Shown here piece by piece: positions 35,563 through 44,849 of a DNA stretch of 64,000 nucleotides. Position numbers and translations under genes: made by a program. Origin of the DNA: Paenibacillus sp. FSL K6-0276 (GTDB taxonomy: Bacteria; Bacillota; Bacilli; Paenibacillales; Paenibacillaceae); contig NZ_CP150276.1 in assembly GCF_037977235.1 (NCBI RefSeq), positions 3,100,001 to 3,164,000 on the forward strand. The letters are read 5' to 3'. Below the pieces are notes generated by a model, which was given only the letters and a program-made list of their open reading frames with translations, had not been told where the DNA came from and searched no databases. Positions within the stretch are counted from its first letter, which is position 1. The number at the start of each line of letters is the position of its first letter.

Positions 35563-36516
35563 ATGGCTCAATTTAAGCTGGGACGCAGCAAAGTCACGCA
35601 TGCCGGTCGTCTGCCGCTTAATATTGCGAAAGACATGGTTAAGAACAAGTATTTGTACATGATGCTTACTCCTGTTTTGTTATATTTCATTATTTTTCAT
35701 TATTTCCCGATGTACGGTTCGATTATTGCGTTCAAGGATTTTAACCCCCGGCTTGGAATTGGGGGCAGCGCGTGGGTAGGACTTGAGCATTTCAAAGACT
35801 TTTTTGGCGGGATGTATTTTTGGCGGGTGTTTAAAAACACTCTGATGATTAGCTTGTACGATCTCATTTTCGGTTTTCCCGCTCCGCTTATTCTCGCCTT
35901 GTTGCTTAATGAGGTGAAAAATGCACTGTTCAAGCGTTCGGTTCAGACGATTACTTATTTGCCGCATTTTATTTCGCTTGTCATTATTTGCGGCATGATC
36001 AAGGATTTTACGAGCAGTGACGGCGTCATTAACGATATTATCGCATTTTTCGGCGGTGAGCGGGTTACGATGCTGCTGGAGCCGTCTTTTTTCCGGACAA
36101 TCTTCGTTTCGTCGAATATTTGGCAGCATATAGGCTGGGGTACAATTATTTATTTGGCCGCGCTGTCTGCGATCGATCTCGAGCAATATGAAGCTTGCAA
36201 GATCGACGGGGGTGGACGCTGGAAGCAGATGCTTCATATTACTCTACCCGGTCTGCTTCCCGTTTTCGTTATATTGCTCATCCTGAACATTGGCCGAATT
36301 ATGAGCGTTGGCTTCGAGAAAATTATTCTGTTGTACAACCCGACCACTTATGTGTCAGCGGATGTCATTTCCTCGTATGTGTACCGGATCGGGCTTCAAG
36401 ATTTTCAATTCAGTTTCAGCTCCGCTGTCGGATTGTTCAACTCCGTGATTAACTTCGCGCTTGTTATCGGCTCCAACTGGATAAGCCGGAAGTTGAACAA
36501 TACGGGTTTGTGGTAG
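35563..36516 (+). CDS. Sugar ABC transporter permease (LplB/YteP type)
   Basis: A 317-residue inner-membrane protein with about six membrane helices (YLYMMLTPVLLYFIIFHYFP first). The cytosolic EAA loop is present as EQYEACKIDGGGRWKQMLHI followed by LPGLLP, the contact site for the ATPase. The ATG at 35563 follows GGAGGAG. It forms a channel with the permease at 36529. No ATPase gene is in the cluster; LplABC-type systems usually use a shared MsmX-type ATPase encoded elsewhere. Confidence 0.88.
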   Translation: MAQFKLGRSKVTHAGRLPLNIAKDMVKNKYLYMMLTPVLLYFIIFHYFPMYGSIIAFKDFNPRLGIGGSAWVGLEHFKDFFGGMYFWRVFKNTLMISLYDLIFGFPAPLILALLLNEVKNALFKRSVQTITYLPHFISLVIICGMIKDFTSSDGVINDIIAFFGGERVTMLLEPSFFRTIFVSSNIWQHIGWGTIIYLAALSAIDLEQYEACKIDGGGRWKQMLHITLPGLLPVFVILLILNIGRIMSVGFEKIILLYNPTTYVSADVISSYVYRIGLQDFQFSFSSAVGLFNSVINFALVIGSNWISRKLNNTGLW

Positions 36517-36528
36517 AGGAGGGTTCGC

Positions 36529-37404
36529 ATGCGAGTAAGCTTGGGTGAACATATATTCAGGGTTTGCAATACGCTGTTTTTGTCCGCACTCATGATTGTA
36601 ACAATGTACCCAATTCTATACGTGGCATTTGCTTCATTCAGCGAACCAGCGCTGATGATGGCGCATAAGGGCATTCTTTGGAAGCCGCTGGGCTTCTCGC
36701 TTGAAACATATGGGGCGGTATTCAGCAACCCGATGATCCTGCTCGGCTACCGCAACACGTTATTTATTGTCATTGTAGGCGTGGCTCTCAATTTGCTGCT
36801 TACTTCCTTTGCCGCATACGCCTTGTCCAGAAAAACGTTGCAATATCGCAAGCAGCTTACGTTGATTATCGTGTTTACCATGTTTTTCAGCGGTGGATTA
36901 ATTCCGTTCTACTTGCTGGTCAGAGGGTTGGGCATTACGGACACACTGTGGGCGCTGATCCTGCCTACCGCAATAAGCGCATTTAACCTCATTATCATGC
37001 GAACATCGTTCGAGGCAGTGCCGGATGCGCTGGAAGAGTCGGCCAAGATCGACGGCGCCAACGACTTTGGCATTCTGTTCCGCATCTTCCTGCCGCTTTG
37101 CAAGCCCGTGCTTGCAGTGGTAGGCCTGTATTACGGAGTAAGCCACTGGAACTCCTGGTTTAACGCCATGATCTTTCTTCAGGATCGGTCGCTGTATCCG
37201 TTGCAGTTGATCCTGCGAGAAATTTTGATTATTGGCGAGGCAACCTCCATGGCGGAAGGAGCCTCCCAGGATGAGATCATCATATTGGGCGAGACATTGA
37301 AATACGCCACGATTATGGTAGCGACCCTTCCGATTTTTCTGGTCTATCCGCTATTACAAAAATATTTCGTGAAAGGCGCCTTGATCGGTGCCATTAAAGG
37401 TTAG
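36529..37404 (+). CDS. Sugar ABC transporter permease (LplC/YtcP type)
   Basis: A 291-residue inner-membrane permease, second half of the channel, starting 12 bases after the first permease. About six membrane helices and the EAA loop EESAKIDGANDFGILFRIFL followed by PLCKPV. The end (KYFVKGALIGAIKG) is typical of the family. The operon continues into the GH88 gene 21 bases later. Confidence 0.88.
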   Translation: MRVSLGEHIFRVCNTLFLSALMIVTMYPILYVAFASFSEPALMMAHKGILWKPLGFSLETYGAVFSNPMILLGYRNTLFIVIVGVALNLLLTSFAAYALSRKTLQYRKQLTLIIVFTMFFSGGLIPFYLLVRGLGITDTLWALILPTAISAFNLIIMRTSFEAVPDALEESAKIDGANDFGILFRIFLPLCKPVLAVVGLYYGVSHWNSWFNAMIFLQDRSLYPLQLILREILIIGEATSMAEGASQDEIIILGETLKYATIMVATLPIFLVYPLLQKYFVKGALIGAIKG

Positions 37405-37425
37405 GAGAAGGGGTGGAATTCAGAG

Positions 37426-38556
37426 ATGAGCAATGAAAATGTGAAACTGAAACCATCCGAGCTGACGGCTTGGTGGGATAAAGTGAAGATTAAAGTTGAT
37501 CATATGATCGAAGCGGGCTGGACAGAAGCGCCGCATGTTTCGGCGGCGGGCAAATATGACCAGATTAAAGTGGATCAGTGGATTTCGGGCTTCTGGCCGG
37601 GCATTCTGTGGATTCTGTACGATATGACCGGCGAGCAACATTATCGGGAGGAGGCGGAGCCTTGGGACGAACGCATGGAGCAATGTTACTTGCGGGACAA
37701 CCATTTCCACCACGATGTTGGCTTTCAGTTCCTGCCGACATCGGTTATCCGCTACAAGCTGACCGGCGACCCGGACGCTCGGCGGCGCGGGCTGTTCGCC
37801 GCCAACTATCTGGCGGGCAGGTACAACCCGGCAGGACAGTTCATTCGAGCCTGGCCCCGCAACCAGACGGGTTGGTCGATCATCGATTCGATGATGAATT
37901 TGCCGCTTCTGTTCTGGGCGAGTGAAGAAAGCGATGATCCGCGCTTCAAGCATATTGCGGTCGCCCATGCAGATATGGTGCTTCGCTCATTCATCCGAGG
38001 CGACGGCTCGGTGCATCATATCGTTATCTTCGATCCGGAGACGGGCGAAGTGGAGCGTTATGACGGCGGACAGGGCTTCGCGCCGCAATCGTCCTGGTCG
38101 CGGGGCCAAGCTTGGGCGCTCTACGGGATGAGCTGCGCTTACCGCTATACGGGAGAAGCGCGTTACTTGAATGCGGCGAAGGGGGTGGCGCATTATTTCA
38201 TCAGCGCGTTGGCGGAAGACGATGTGCCGCATTGGGATTTCCGTGCGGCGACCGACTTGACGGACGAGCCGCGCGACACCTCGGCGGCGAGCTGCGCAGC
38301 ATCTGGCTTGATCGATATCGCGTCGCAGGTGGCTCCTGAGGAAGCCGCTTTATATCAGCGCGCGGCCACGCGCATTCTTCGCTCGCTGTCGAACAACTAC
38401 AGTGCGCTCGACAAGCCGGAGTATGAAGGCATCCTGCTCGGCGCAACCGGTCATAAGCCAGTCAATACCAACATCAACGTATCGCTGATTTACGGTGATT
38501 ACTATTATATTGAAGCTTTGGCGAAGAGCAAAGGCTGGAGCCAGCATGTTTTTTAA
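37426..38556 (+). CDS. GH88 unsaturated uronyl hydrolase
   Basis: A 376-residue cytosolic (alpha/alpha)6 barrel enzyme. Family motifs include DQWISGFWPGILWILYDMTG, HHDVGFQF with D97, and SIIDSMMNLPLLFWA with D154; these correspond to the two catalytic Asp of characterised GH88 enzymes (D88 and D149 in the Bacillus GL1 enzyme). It removes the 4,5-unsaturated uronic acid that a lyase leaves at the non-reducing end. Its pairing with two PL6 lyases and a transporter in one operon gives a complete lyase-import-hydrolysis route. The sugar next to the uronate cannot be told from sequence. Confidence 0.88.
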   Translation: MSNENVKLKPSELTAWWDKVKIKVDHMIEAGWTEAPHVSAAGKYDQIKVDQWISGFWPGILWILYDMTGEQHYREEAEPWDERMEQCYLRDNHFHHDVGFQFLPTSVIRYKLTGDPDARRRGLFAANYLAGRYNPAGQFIRAWPRNQTGWSIIDSMMNLPLLFWASEESDDPRFKHIAVAHADMVLRSFIRGDGSVHHIVIFDPETGEVERYDGGQGFAPQSSWSRGQAWALYGMSCAYRYTGEARYLNAAKGVAHYFISALAEDDVPHWDFRAATDLTDEPRDTSAASCAASGLIDIASQVAPEEAALYQRAATRILRSLSNNYSALDKPEYEGILLGATGHKPVNTNINVSLIYGDYYYIEALAKSKGWSQHVF

Positions 38557-38579
38557 GCGGGATCAAAGGCCGTAATCAC

Positions 38580-38613
38580 GAAGCCGGGAGGACAGGAAGC
38601 TCCTCCCGGCTTC
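38580..38613 (+). terminator. GC-rich hairpin after GH88 gene
   Basis: GAAGCCGGGAGGA pairs perfectly with TCCTCCCGGCTTC across 8 bases. No long T run follows, so it may be a partial terminator or an mRNA 3' stabiliser. Confidence 0.6.
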
Positions 38614-38698
38614 CGTATTCTTGAGAGGAGGTGCCGGACGGAACGAAGGGAATGATTCAATAACCATCATTTCATAATGGAAAGGATGAAAATGAATT

Positions 38699-40993
38699 AT
38701 GGGAACCAAAAGTATGACGTGCATTATTTTGATCTGTATGCTGGTTGCGTTAATATCAGGAACGGCGAGGGCGGCTGATACGAAGTTCACAATTGGCAGC
38801 TCCGACGTGACGGCGAGCGGAGATGACGGCAACGTTCCAGCCAACACAGTGGACGGCGATTTCTTAACACGTTGGTCGGCGAATGGCGACGTGCAATGGA
38901 TCCAGTACGATTTGGGCGTAAATCGCAAAGTGTCTTTCATCAAAATTGCATTTCTGAATGGGTCAAGCCGCACTTCTACTTTTGATATTTTGACGTCTAC
39001 GGACGGTTCCACCTTTACGACCGTCAGCAGCGGAGTTGTGAGTAGCCTTGTGGAAGGTCTGCAAACGTTCGATTTTCCGGATGTCGATTCTACCCGCTAT
39101 GTGAGGATCGTTGGGCACGGCAATTCCTCCAACCTGTGGAACAGCTATTCTGAAGTTGAACTCTACGGCACCGCGAGCGGATCTCCGCCAGGCGCAAGCA
39201 AGTTGGCGATTACCGTGCCACAACTTATGGCCAGCGGAGATGACGGCAATATCGTCGCGTATACAATCGACGGCGATCTTAACACGCGCTGGTCAGCGAG
39301 TGGCGAGGGGGAGTGGGTCCAATACGACCTTGGATCGAGCAAGCGGGTGGAATACGTGAAGATCGCCTTCACCAACGGGGCGGAGCGAACTTTCGCTTTT
39401 GATATCCAGACTTCATATGATGGCTACAACTTCAGTACAGTGCTTTCGGGAGCGGTCAGCAGTCTGAGCAACAGCTTGCTGACGTTTGATTTTGCCGATG
39501 TTGCCCCCGTCCGCTACGTTCGTATTGTTGGCCACGGCAACTCGGTGAACGCCTGGAACAGCTTTGCCGAGGTCGAAATTTATGGTAGCGATTCAAGCGG
39601 CAGCGGTAGCGAAGGGACGGTCGTCGAAGTTAGCACTTCCACGCAGTTGGCTGCCGAGCTTGCAACCGCTACGGCGGGTAAAACGATTGTGTTGGCAAAC
39701 GGCACGTATTCGCGTACAAGCCCGTTTGCTGTTCAGAACAAAAACGGCACTGCCAACGCGCCAATCGTCATTAAAGCGAAAAACCGCGGTCAGGCTATCA
39801 TCTCGGGAGCGTCAGGCTTCCGCGTCGAGAACTCCTCGCATGTGGTGCTGGACGGATTAAAGTTTACGAACACAAGCAATGGCGCAGTGGTGTTGGAAGG
39901 CTCGCACCATGTGCGACTGACCCGTAATACGTTTGCGCTTCCAAGCTCGGGGAGCGGCCTGATGTGGCTGCAAGTGCGGGGCACGAACAGCCATCATAAC
40001 CGCATCGACCGGAATGACTTCGGACTGAAGAGCGACACCGAACCGCTGATCGCTTACGAAGGACAGGACGGCTCAGGGCAAATTTCGCAATACGATATTA
40101 TCGAATACAACTATTTCCATGATGTAGGCCCATGGGTAGCTAACGGCAAAGAGACAATTCGTCTCGGCTTGTCGGGTCTTACGCTCTCCCACGGCTATAA
40201 TACGATACAATACAATGTATTTCAGAATTGCGATGGAGAGCCGGAAATCGTATCGGTCAAGAGCAGCAGCAATTCGGTGCGCTTCAATACATTCCGCACG
40301 TCCAAGGGCAGCCTGACGCTGCGGCATGGCCATAACAACAGCGTATATGGCAACTTCTTCCTCGGGGACGGCGTGGAGTCGGATCAGGAAGGCATCCGGA
40401 TGTTCGGCAATGACCATAAGATTTATAACAACTACTTTGAGAATTTGACTGGTGAAGCAATCTACTTGCCTAACGGCGACTTCGACGGCGGTACTGGAGG
40501 CTCCCCTCCAAGTCCGACGGTCGAACAATTGCGCAAACAATGGAAAGTTTACCGGGCGCTTATCGTAAACAATACGATTGTAAACAGCAAAACCGGTATC
40601 GTCATCGGCTCGGGCAAAGCGTATGCTCCGCAGGATTCCGTCGTGGCGAACAATATCGTATACAACAGCACCGGCACGCTTTATTACGAGGCGGCGACAA
40701 CGAATACGCTGTTCCAAGGCAACATCGGGTTTGGCAGCACTATTAGCAACATATCGCGCAGCTCGGAGCAGATCCGAAATATCAATCCGCTGCTGACTGC
40801 GGTTAACGGCATTCAGAAACTGTCCGCGAGCAGCCCGGCAACTGATGCAGCTGTGGGGACATACGCGTTCGTGCTGGCGGATATGGACGGTCAAATGCGG
40901 GCGACTGCAGATGTGGGGGCGGACGAATATTCCGGCGCGCCTCTACTGAATCGCCCGCTAGCGGCCGACGATGTGGGGCTGAATACGCCTTAG
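38699..40993 (+). CDS. Secreted polysaccharide lyase family 6 with two discoidin domains
   Basis: A 764-residue secreted enzyme. Signal peptide of about 25 residues (cleavage after GTARA). Two tandem F5/8 type C modules (about 30-157 and 168-296) are alike (VQYDLGSSKRVEYVKIAF; TRYVRIVGHGNSSNLWNSYS) and bind glycan. The PL6 beta-helix fills about 307-764 with E514, E516, K521 and R542 at the same spacings as in the cytosolic paralogue. It would make the first cuts in a uronate polysaccharide outside the cell. The C-terminus LNRPLAADDVGLNTP is usual for secreted PL6 enzymes. No cell-wall anchor is present. Confidence 0.9.
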   Translation: MGTKSMTCIILICMLVALISGTARAADTKFTIGSSDVTASGDDGNVPANTVDGDFLTRWSANGDVQWIQYDLGVNRKVSFIKIAFLNGSSRTSTFDILTSTDGSTFTTVSSGVVSSLVEGLQTFDFPDVDSTRYVRIVGHGNSSNLWNSYSEVELYGTASGSPPGASKLAITVPQLMASGDDGNIVAYTIDGDLNTRWSASGEGEWVQYDLGSSKRVEYVKIAFTNGAERTFAFDIQTSYDGYNFSTVLSGAVSSLSNSLLTFDFADVAPVRYVRIVGHGNSVNAWNSFAEVEIYGSDSSGSGSEGTVVEVSTSTQLAAELATATAGKTIVLANGTYSRTSPFAVQNKNGTANAPIVIKAKNRGQAIISGASGFRVENSSHVVLDGLKFTNTSNGAVVLEGSHHVRLTRNTFALPSSGSGLMWLQVRGTNSHHNRIDRNDFGLKSDTEPLIAYEGQDGSGQISQYDIIEYNYFHDVGPWVANGKETIRLGLSGLTLSHGYNTIQYNVFQNCDGEPEIVSVKSSSNSVRFNTFRTSKGSLTLRHGHNNSVYGNFFLGDGVESDQEGIRMFGNDHKIYNNYFENLTGEAIYLPNGDFDGGTGGSPPSPTVEQLRKQWKVYRALIVNNTIVNSKTGIVIGSGKAYAPQDSVVANNIVYNSTGTLYYEAATTNTLFQGNIGFGSTISNISRSSEQIRNINPLLTAVNGIQKLSASSPATDAAVGTYAFVLADMDGQMRATADVGADEYSGAPLLNRPLAADDVGLNTP

Positions 40994-41096
40994 GATCGAT
41001 ATATGGAGCAGTCCTGTTATTCACTTCATTTGGAAGGATGGGAGACCATGTTTCACAGCAAATATGGAGCAGCGGGAAAAAACGAGGTGACTGTAC

Positions 41097-42113
41097 ATGC
41101 ATACTAGCACAATGTTGCCGGCTCCGCGTGGCGGCGGCTTCCGTATGGAAGGTTATTGGGTATGGTGCGGTTCCGTCGTGCAGGGCGAGGACGGCAAATT
41201 CCATATGTTTGCCTCGCGCTGGCCGAAGACACTGCCGATGCATCCCGGCTGGATGACGGCTTCAGAGATTGTCAGGGCAGACTCGGATACCCCAGAGGGA
41301 CCGTACCGATTCTGCGAGGTGGCGCTTCCGGCGAGGGGAGCGGAATATTGGGACGGACGCTGCACGCACAACCCCCATATCGTCAAGCATAACAACAAAT
41401 ATTTGCTTTATTATACGGGTTCGACCCATCCGCTAAGCGATCCAGAGCCGCCCGGGAATTTCGGGTTAACCGATCCTCAATGCATCGTGGCGCGGGCGAA
41501 CAAACGGGTAGGTCTGGCTATAGCGGACAGCGTTTTGGGCCCGTGGCGCAGAGCGGACGAACCGATATTGCCAACACGTCCCGGACGATTCGATAGCTTT
41601 CTGACCTCCAATCCGGCTCCGTGTGTCCGGGAGGACGGTTCCGTGCTGCTGATCTACAAGGCACGTCACTACGAAGGCAACCTGCATGGCGGCATGACGA
41701 TTGGCGTTGCGTATGCGGATCACTACGAGGGGCTGTACCGGGTGCTGAGTGACGAGCCAGTGTTTCCTCCTGAGTCGTTCCATATCGAAGACCCTTTCAT
41801 CTGGCAAACAAACGAAGGATACAATTTGATCGCCAAAGATATGGAAGGGCATCTATGCGGAGAAAAATACGGCGGCATCTACGCCGAGTCGCCGGACGGG
41901 CTGAAATGGAGCTTGCATGGGCAGCCGCAAGGCTATTCCCGGACGGTGCGTTGGGATGACGGCACGGTGCAGACGCTGGGCAATCTGGAGCGGCCGTTCC
42001 TGTTGTTCCAGAACGGCAAGCCGACTCATTTGTTCGCGGCCGTCTCGGACGGCAGTGATGGTTTTAAGGACGCTTCCGATACGTGGAACATGGTTATACC
42101 TTTGAAGCAATGA
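41097..42113 (+). CDS. Beta-propeller glycoside hydrolase-like protein
   Basis: A 338-residue protein without a signal peptide; the ATG at 41097 follows GAGGTG. Blade-like repeats of the five-bladed GH43/GH117-type fold are visible ([60 protein letters not shown]), with acidic residues in each blade ([22 protein letters not shown]). I cannot fix the family number. It probably trims a sugar from the imported oligosaccharide. It is the last intact gene of the cluster. Confidence 0.7.
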   Translation: MHTSTMLPAPRGGGFRMEGYWVWCGSVVQGEDGKFHMFASRWPKTLPMHPGWMTASEIVRADSDTPEGPYRFCEVALPARGAEYWDGRCTHNPHIVKHNNKYLLYYTGSTHPLSDPEPPGNFGLTDPQCIVARANKRVGLAIADSVLGPWRRADEPILPTRPGRFDSFLTSNPAPCVREDGSVLLIYKARHYEGNLHGGMTIGVAYADHYEGLYRVLSDEPVFPPESFHIEDPFIWQTNEGYNLIAKDMEGHLCGEKYGGIYAESPDGLKWSLHGQPQGYSRTVRWDDGTVQTLGNLERPFLLFQNGKPTHLFAAVSDGSDGFKDASDTWNMVIPLKQ

Positions 42114-42132
42114 TTCACGGGGGGACTTTACG

Positions 42133-42432
42133 ATGATCAACTACGTGGCGTCAAGCGAGCGCTATGCGACGATGACATATAACCGCTGCGGCAGAAGTGG
42201 ACTGAAGCTGCCGGCGATTTCACTGGGGCTGTGGCAAATTATGAACCGGCTCGTGGACAAGGGCAATACAGTCATCGTTATCAAGCATAACCTTGACGTC
42301 ATCAGTCAGGTGGATTGGATTATCGACATGGGGCCTGATGGCGGCAGCAGGGGTGGCCAAATTATATTTGAGGCGAAACCTATACAATTCATTTAAGCTA
42401 AACATTCTTTCACAGGGAAATATTTAAAATAA
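42133..42432 (+). pseudogene. Aldo/keto reductase-UvrA deletion chimera
   Basis: The first 34 codons ([24 protein letters not shown]) are the N-terminus of a YghZ-type aldo/keto reductase. From about 42237 the frame becomes the C-terminal part of a UvrA-type ATPase ([37 protein letters not shown], the Walker B/switch region). A TAA at 42394-42396 interrupts it, and in the same frame AKHSFTGKYLK, the typical UvrA end, follows to 42432. It is a fusion by deletion and surely non-functional. It marks the right edge of the GC-rich sugar cluster. Confidence 0.85.
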
Positions 42433-42534
42433 TCATGGCTTTTCTGATTGAATCAGACTGTTCAAGCACTAAACACTTGATATGATAGTCCGACTTACGT
42501 AAGAATCAAATCAGATTAAAAATTGTTTAAACCT

Positions 42535-42568
42535 AGCCACCTTGCGTACTAAAAGCGGGTGGTTTTTT
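42535..42568 (+). terminator. Rho-independent terminator
   Basis: AGCCACC pairs with GGGTGGT-type arm and is followed by six T. It lies 100 bases after the UvrA end and was presumably its terminator. Confidence 0.7.
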
Positions 42569-42712
42569 ATTTCAGACAACTTATTATTTTTATCGAGGAA
42601 AACAGGGGCGTATAATGTGTAACAATATATACAAATGTCGGATGACAAATACGTATGCCCATATCAAAATGAAGGTGTTAAACACAACATTCAATCAATA
42701 AAGGTCATACAT

Positions 42713-42867
42713 TGTCGGTGGACAAGAACATAGTCCCATAAGAGCCCGCGCCCAGCGCTGGTTTTCTGATTTATGGGACCAAGTTCTTGTCCTTTACTCA
42801 GGACAAGAACTTGGTCCCATTGCCGAAAATGGACAAGAACATGTTACTATTGCCGATTTGATTATCT
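42713..42867. repeat. GGACAAGAAC palindromic repeat, copy 2
   Basis: Order: GTCGGTGGACAAGAACATAG, a GC-rich centre (GCCCGCGCCCAGCGCTGG), then the inverted unit GGGACCAAGTTCTTGTCC, a short loop, GGACAAGAACTTGGTCCC, linker ATTGCCGAAAAT, GGACAAGAACATGTTAC and ATTGCCGATTTGAT. The inverted and direct units face each other across TTTACTCA and can form an 18-bp hairpin. Nearly the same series is found at 44571-44732. Confidence 0.85.
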
Positions 42868-43199
42868 AATGTATGTCTTACACCGACTTGACGCAGGCCA
42901 CAGGTGTCGAATGCTCGCCTATACTCGCGTTCGGAAACAAGGAAGCGTTTGGAATCTGCTGGCGGACGGCATTTGTGTGAGTGATCAGAATAGACCCGGA
43001 CGTAAAACCATTCCTTTGTAAAGGTGGTGCCCCGAAACGGGAAGCAAACCCAAAAAACATAGGACAATTATTCCTGCTAAGTTATATAATATAAGAGGAA
43101 AGTAATATGCTGCTTTTGCTACCTGCGACCTATTCATGAAATGTCTTAGCAAAATTGGTAGATGCTTTACTATTAATAATTAAGCGGGGAGAAGGCTAT
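42868..43199. other. Intergenic stretch before the secreted Ig-like protein
   Basis: No gene is supported. TATATAAT near 43083-43090 is a good -10 element for the gene at 43200, but no convincing -35 was found. Confidence 0.4.
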
Positions 43200-44030
43200 A
43201 TGAAACGAAAGAGTTGGATTTATTCGCTAATGCTAGCAATTATAGTATCGGTTGTATTCGGGGTTGGCAGTATTTATGCGGCTGCACAGAACATCACCGA
43301 CATTGTCAAAGTGACCAAACCTGCTGAGATAAAAGTTGGGGAGTGGAAATCATACGAAATAGCCATCACTGACTGGACCGATGCAGACGTTACGGAACAT
43401 GACTTCACTCCAATCTCTTCAGATGAGAATGTTGTCAAGGTCGTACGAAAAACGCAATGGGTTTCTGAACTTCATGCAATAAATAAAGGGAATGCTACCT
43501 TAACTGTCAATATTGGAGAAAAGTTTGAACCTTATGTATTCACTGTTCAAGTGGTGGATGATTATACAGTCATTCCTGAACCAACTAAGCCGGTAGTTAT
43601 AAAGGAACCTACACACGAAGAAATTATGTTACAGGATCTTGAAGATTACATTGAGCAGTTGCAGCCATTAGGAAGCTATGAAAAGAAAGCCATAACTACG
43701 TTAAATCAAAATAGACTCCTGAACGATTCAACAAGAAAAACACTCTTTCTTACTTTAAACAATACTGTATTGCCCAATTATACTAAATTTGTATCCGGGT
43801 TGAAAAACCTCAAAGCTAATAATGTAGAGTTGAAAGAAATACATACCTACTATCTGGCAGGAGCAAAACTCCAGTTGGAAGGGTTCACTATAATGCGGGA
43901 CAGCTTGAAGACGACCAAAATAAATTGGTCCAAATTCAATGCAGGTGAAAAGAAGGGGGCAGAAGGAATTAAGCAATTGAACAAATCCGAAATGCTTCTT
44001 GACAAGTATGCAATTAAATATGTCAAATAA
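43200..44030 (+). CDS. Secreted protein with Ig-like domain
   Basis: A 276-residue exported protein; the ATG at 43200 follows GGGGAGAAGG, a better start than 43155. Signal peptide about 1-28 (SLMLAIIVSVVFGVGSIYAA). Residues about 35-120 resemble a bacterial Ig-like (BIG2) domain (SSDENVVKVVRKTQWVSELH, then AINKGNATLTVNIG). The C-terminal 150 residues form a helical domain rich in Lys and Leu. No anchor is present. Function unknown; it has its own terminator. Confidence 0.65.
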   Translation: MKRKSWIYSLMLAIIVSVVFGVGSIYAAAQNITDIVKVTKPAEIKVGEWKSYEIAITDWTDADVTEHDFTPISSDENVVKVVRKTQWVSELHAINKGNATLTVNIGEKFEPYVFTVQVVDDYTVIPEPTKPVVIKEPTHEEIMLQDLEDYIEQLQPLGSYEKKAITTLNQNRLLNDSTRKTLFLTLNNTVLPNYTKFVSGLKNLKANNVELKEIHTYYLAGAKLQLEGFTIMRDSLKTTKINWSKFNAGEKKGAEGIKQLNKSEMLLDKYAIKYVK

Positions 44031-44041
44031 ATAAAATAATA

Positions 44042-44090
44042 AACAGAACCCTTAAAGTGCTTTAAGTTAAGGGTTCTGTTATTTTTTTTG
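44042..44090 (+). terminator. Rho-independent terminator
   Basis: AACAGAACCCTTAA pairs perfectly with TTAAGGGTTCTGTT and is followed by eight T. Confidence 0.9.
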
Positions 44091-44208
44091 AGGGGCCTGT
44101 GCCAAATATATAGACCATTAAGGCATGCCGGCAGGGAGCTGGGGCACGAATGCTTCAAGAATGTAGATTATGTCTTAAAGATAAAGTTCTTATAAATTCT
44201 CACATCAG

Positions 44209-44470
44209 CACAAAAGCTAACTTCAAAATGGCTTTTAAATACCAAGAGGTTAAAGGTAAGAGCGCTGAAAGTATAAACTTTAAGATGTATTATGAGAATA
44301 CAATCAACACAAGAATCACTGAATATCAATGCCCCAATCATAGCTTAAGAAAAAAGAAAGCTATTTCAAAAATGAAATCCTATGTACCAGCACGGATATC
44401 CATTGATTATCCAAAAAATTATGAACTGATTAATTACGTAAGTTCTTATATAAAGAAGCATGATTATTGA
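44209..44470 (+). pseudogene. 5'-truncated copy of the 47265-47705 gene
   Basis: Eighty-six codons (KANFKMAFKYQEVKGKSAES ... PKNYELINYVSSYIKKHDY) match the C-terminal half of the protein at 47265 almost residue for residue. The match starts at ACAAAAGCTAACTTC; upstream sequence is unrelated. The following hairpin, the ATGGCCAGAATAGGGG linker and the GGACAAGAAC repeat are also shared, so a block of at least 330 bases was duplicated. Confidence 0.75.
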
Positions 44471-44515
44471 AAACTGCTCCAGTTGAGTTGTTTTTTTATG
44501 GCCAGAATAGGGGCT

Positions 44516-44732
44516 TTGTCGGCAAAGGGACTAAGTTCTTGTCCTACAAGGGACTATGTTTTTGTCCACCACCACCGACAACACTGTCGGTGGACAAGAA
44601 CATAGTCCCATAAGAGTTCACGCCCAGCGCGGGTTTTCTGTTTTAAGGGATCAAGTTCTTGTCCTTTTCTTCGGACAAGAACTTGGTCCCATTGCCGAAA
44701 ATGGACAAGAACATGGTACTATTGCCGATTTG
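44516..44732. repeat. GGACAAGAAC palindromic repeat, copy 3 (longest)
   Basis: The left half has inverted units (GGGACTAAGTTCTTGTCC, GGGACTATGTTTTTGTCC) ending in CCACCACCACCGAC. The right half begins GTCGGTGGACAAGAACATAG and repeats the whole copy-2 series (GC-rich centre, facing units, ATTGCCGAAAAT linker, ATTGCCGATTTGA). The two halves are inverted around AACACT, so the segment from 44550 to 44615 can fold into one long hairpin. Confidence 0.85.
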
Positions 44733-44744
44733 ACATGTATCAAA

Positions 44745-44849
44745 CTAATTTGGATTAAACATTTTAACAACTTGTTTTTTACCTGCATAAGAAGATTCTT
44801 TAATAAATTCCCACGTGAATTGGCCGAATGGGTAGAGAGAGATGGTGGA
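44745..44849 (-). pseudogene. C-terminal coding remnant
   Basis: On the minus strand 34 codons without a start read SLYPFGQFTWEFIKESSYAG and KKQVVKMFNPN, then TAG. Its ending abuts the palindromic repeat. Family not recognised; low certainty. Confidence 0.35.

Noticed and set aside
40073..40894. 273-residue minus-strand frame opposite the secreted lyase
   Set aside because: Antisense shadow of the PL6 domain caused by base composition; no start signal or motif.
42773..43067. Overlapping short frames on both strands after repeat copy 2
   Set aside because: Neither frame has a ribosome site or a recognisable domain, and they begin inside the repeat.
42713..44732. CRISPR array
   Set aside because: The ~30-base units repeat, but the parts between them (ATTGCCGAAAAT, ATTGCCGATTTG) are conserved rather than unique, units occur in both orientations, and no cas genes are present.
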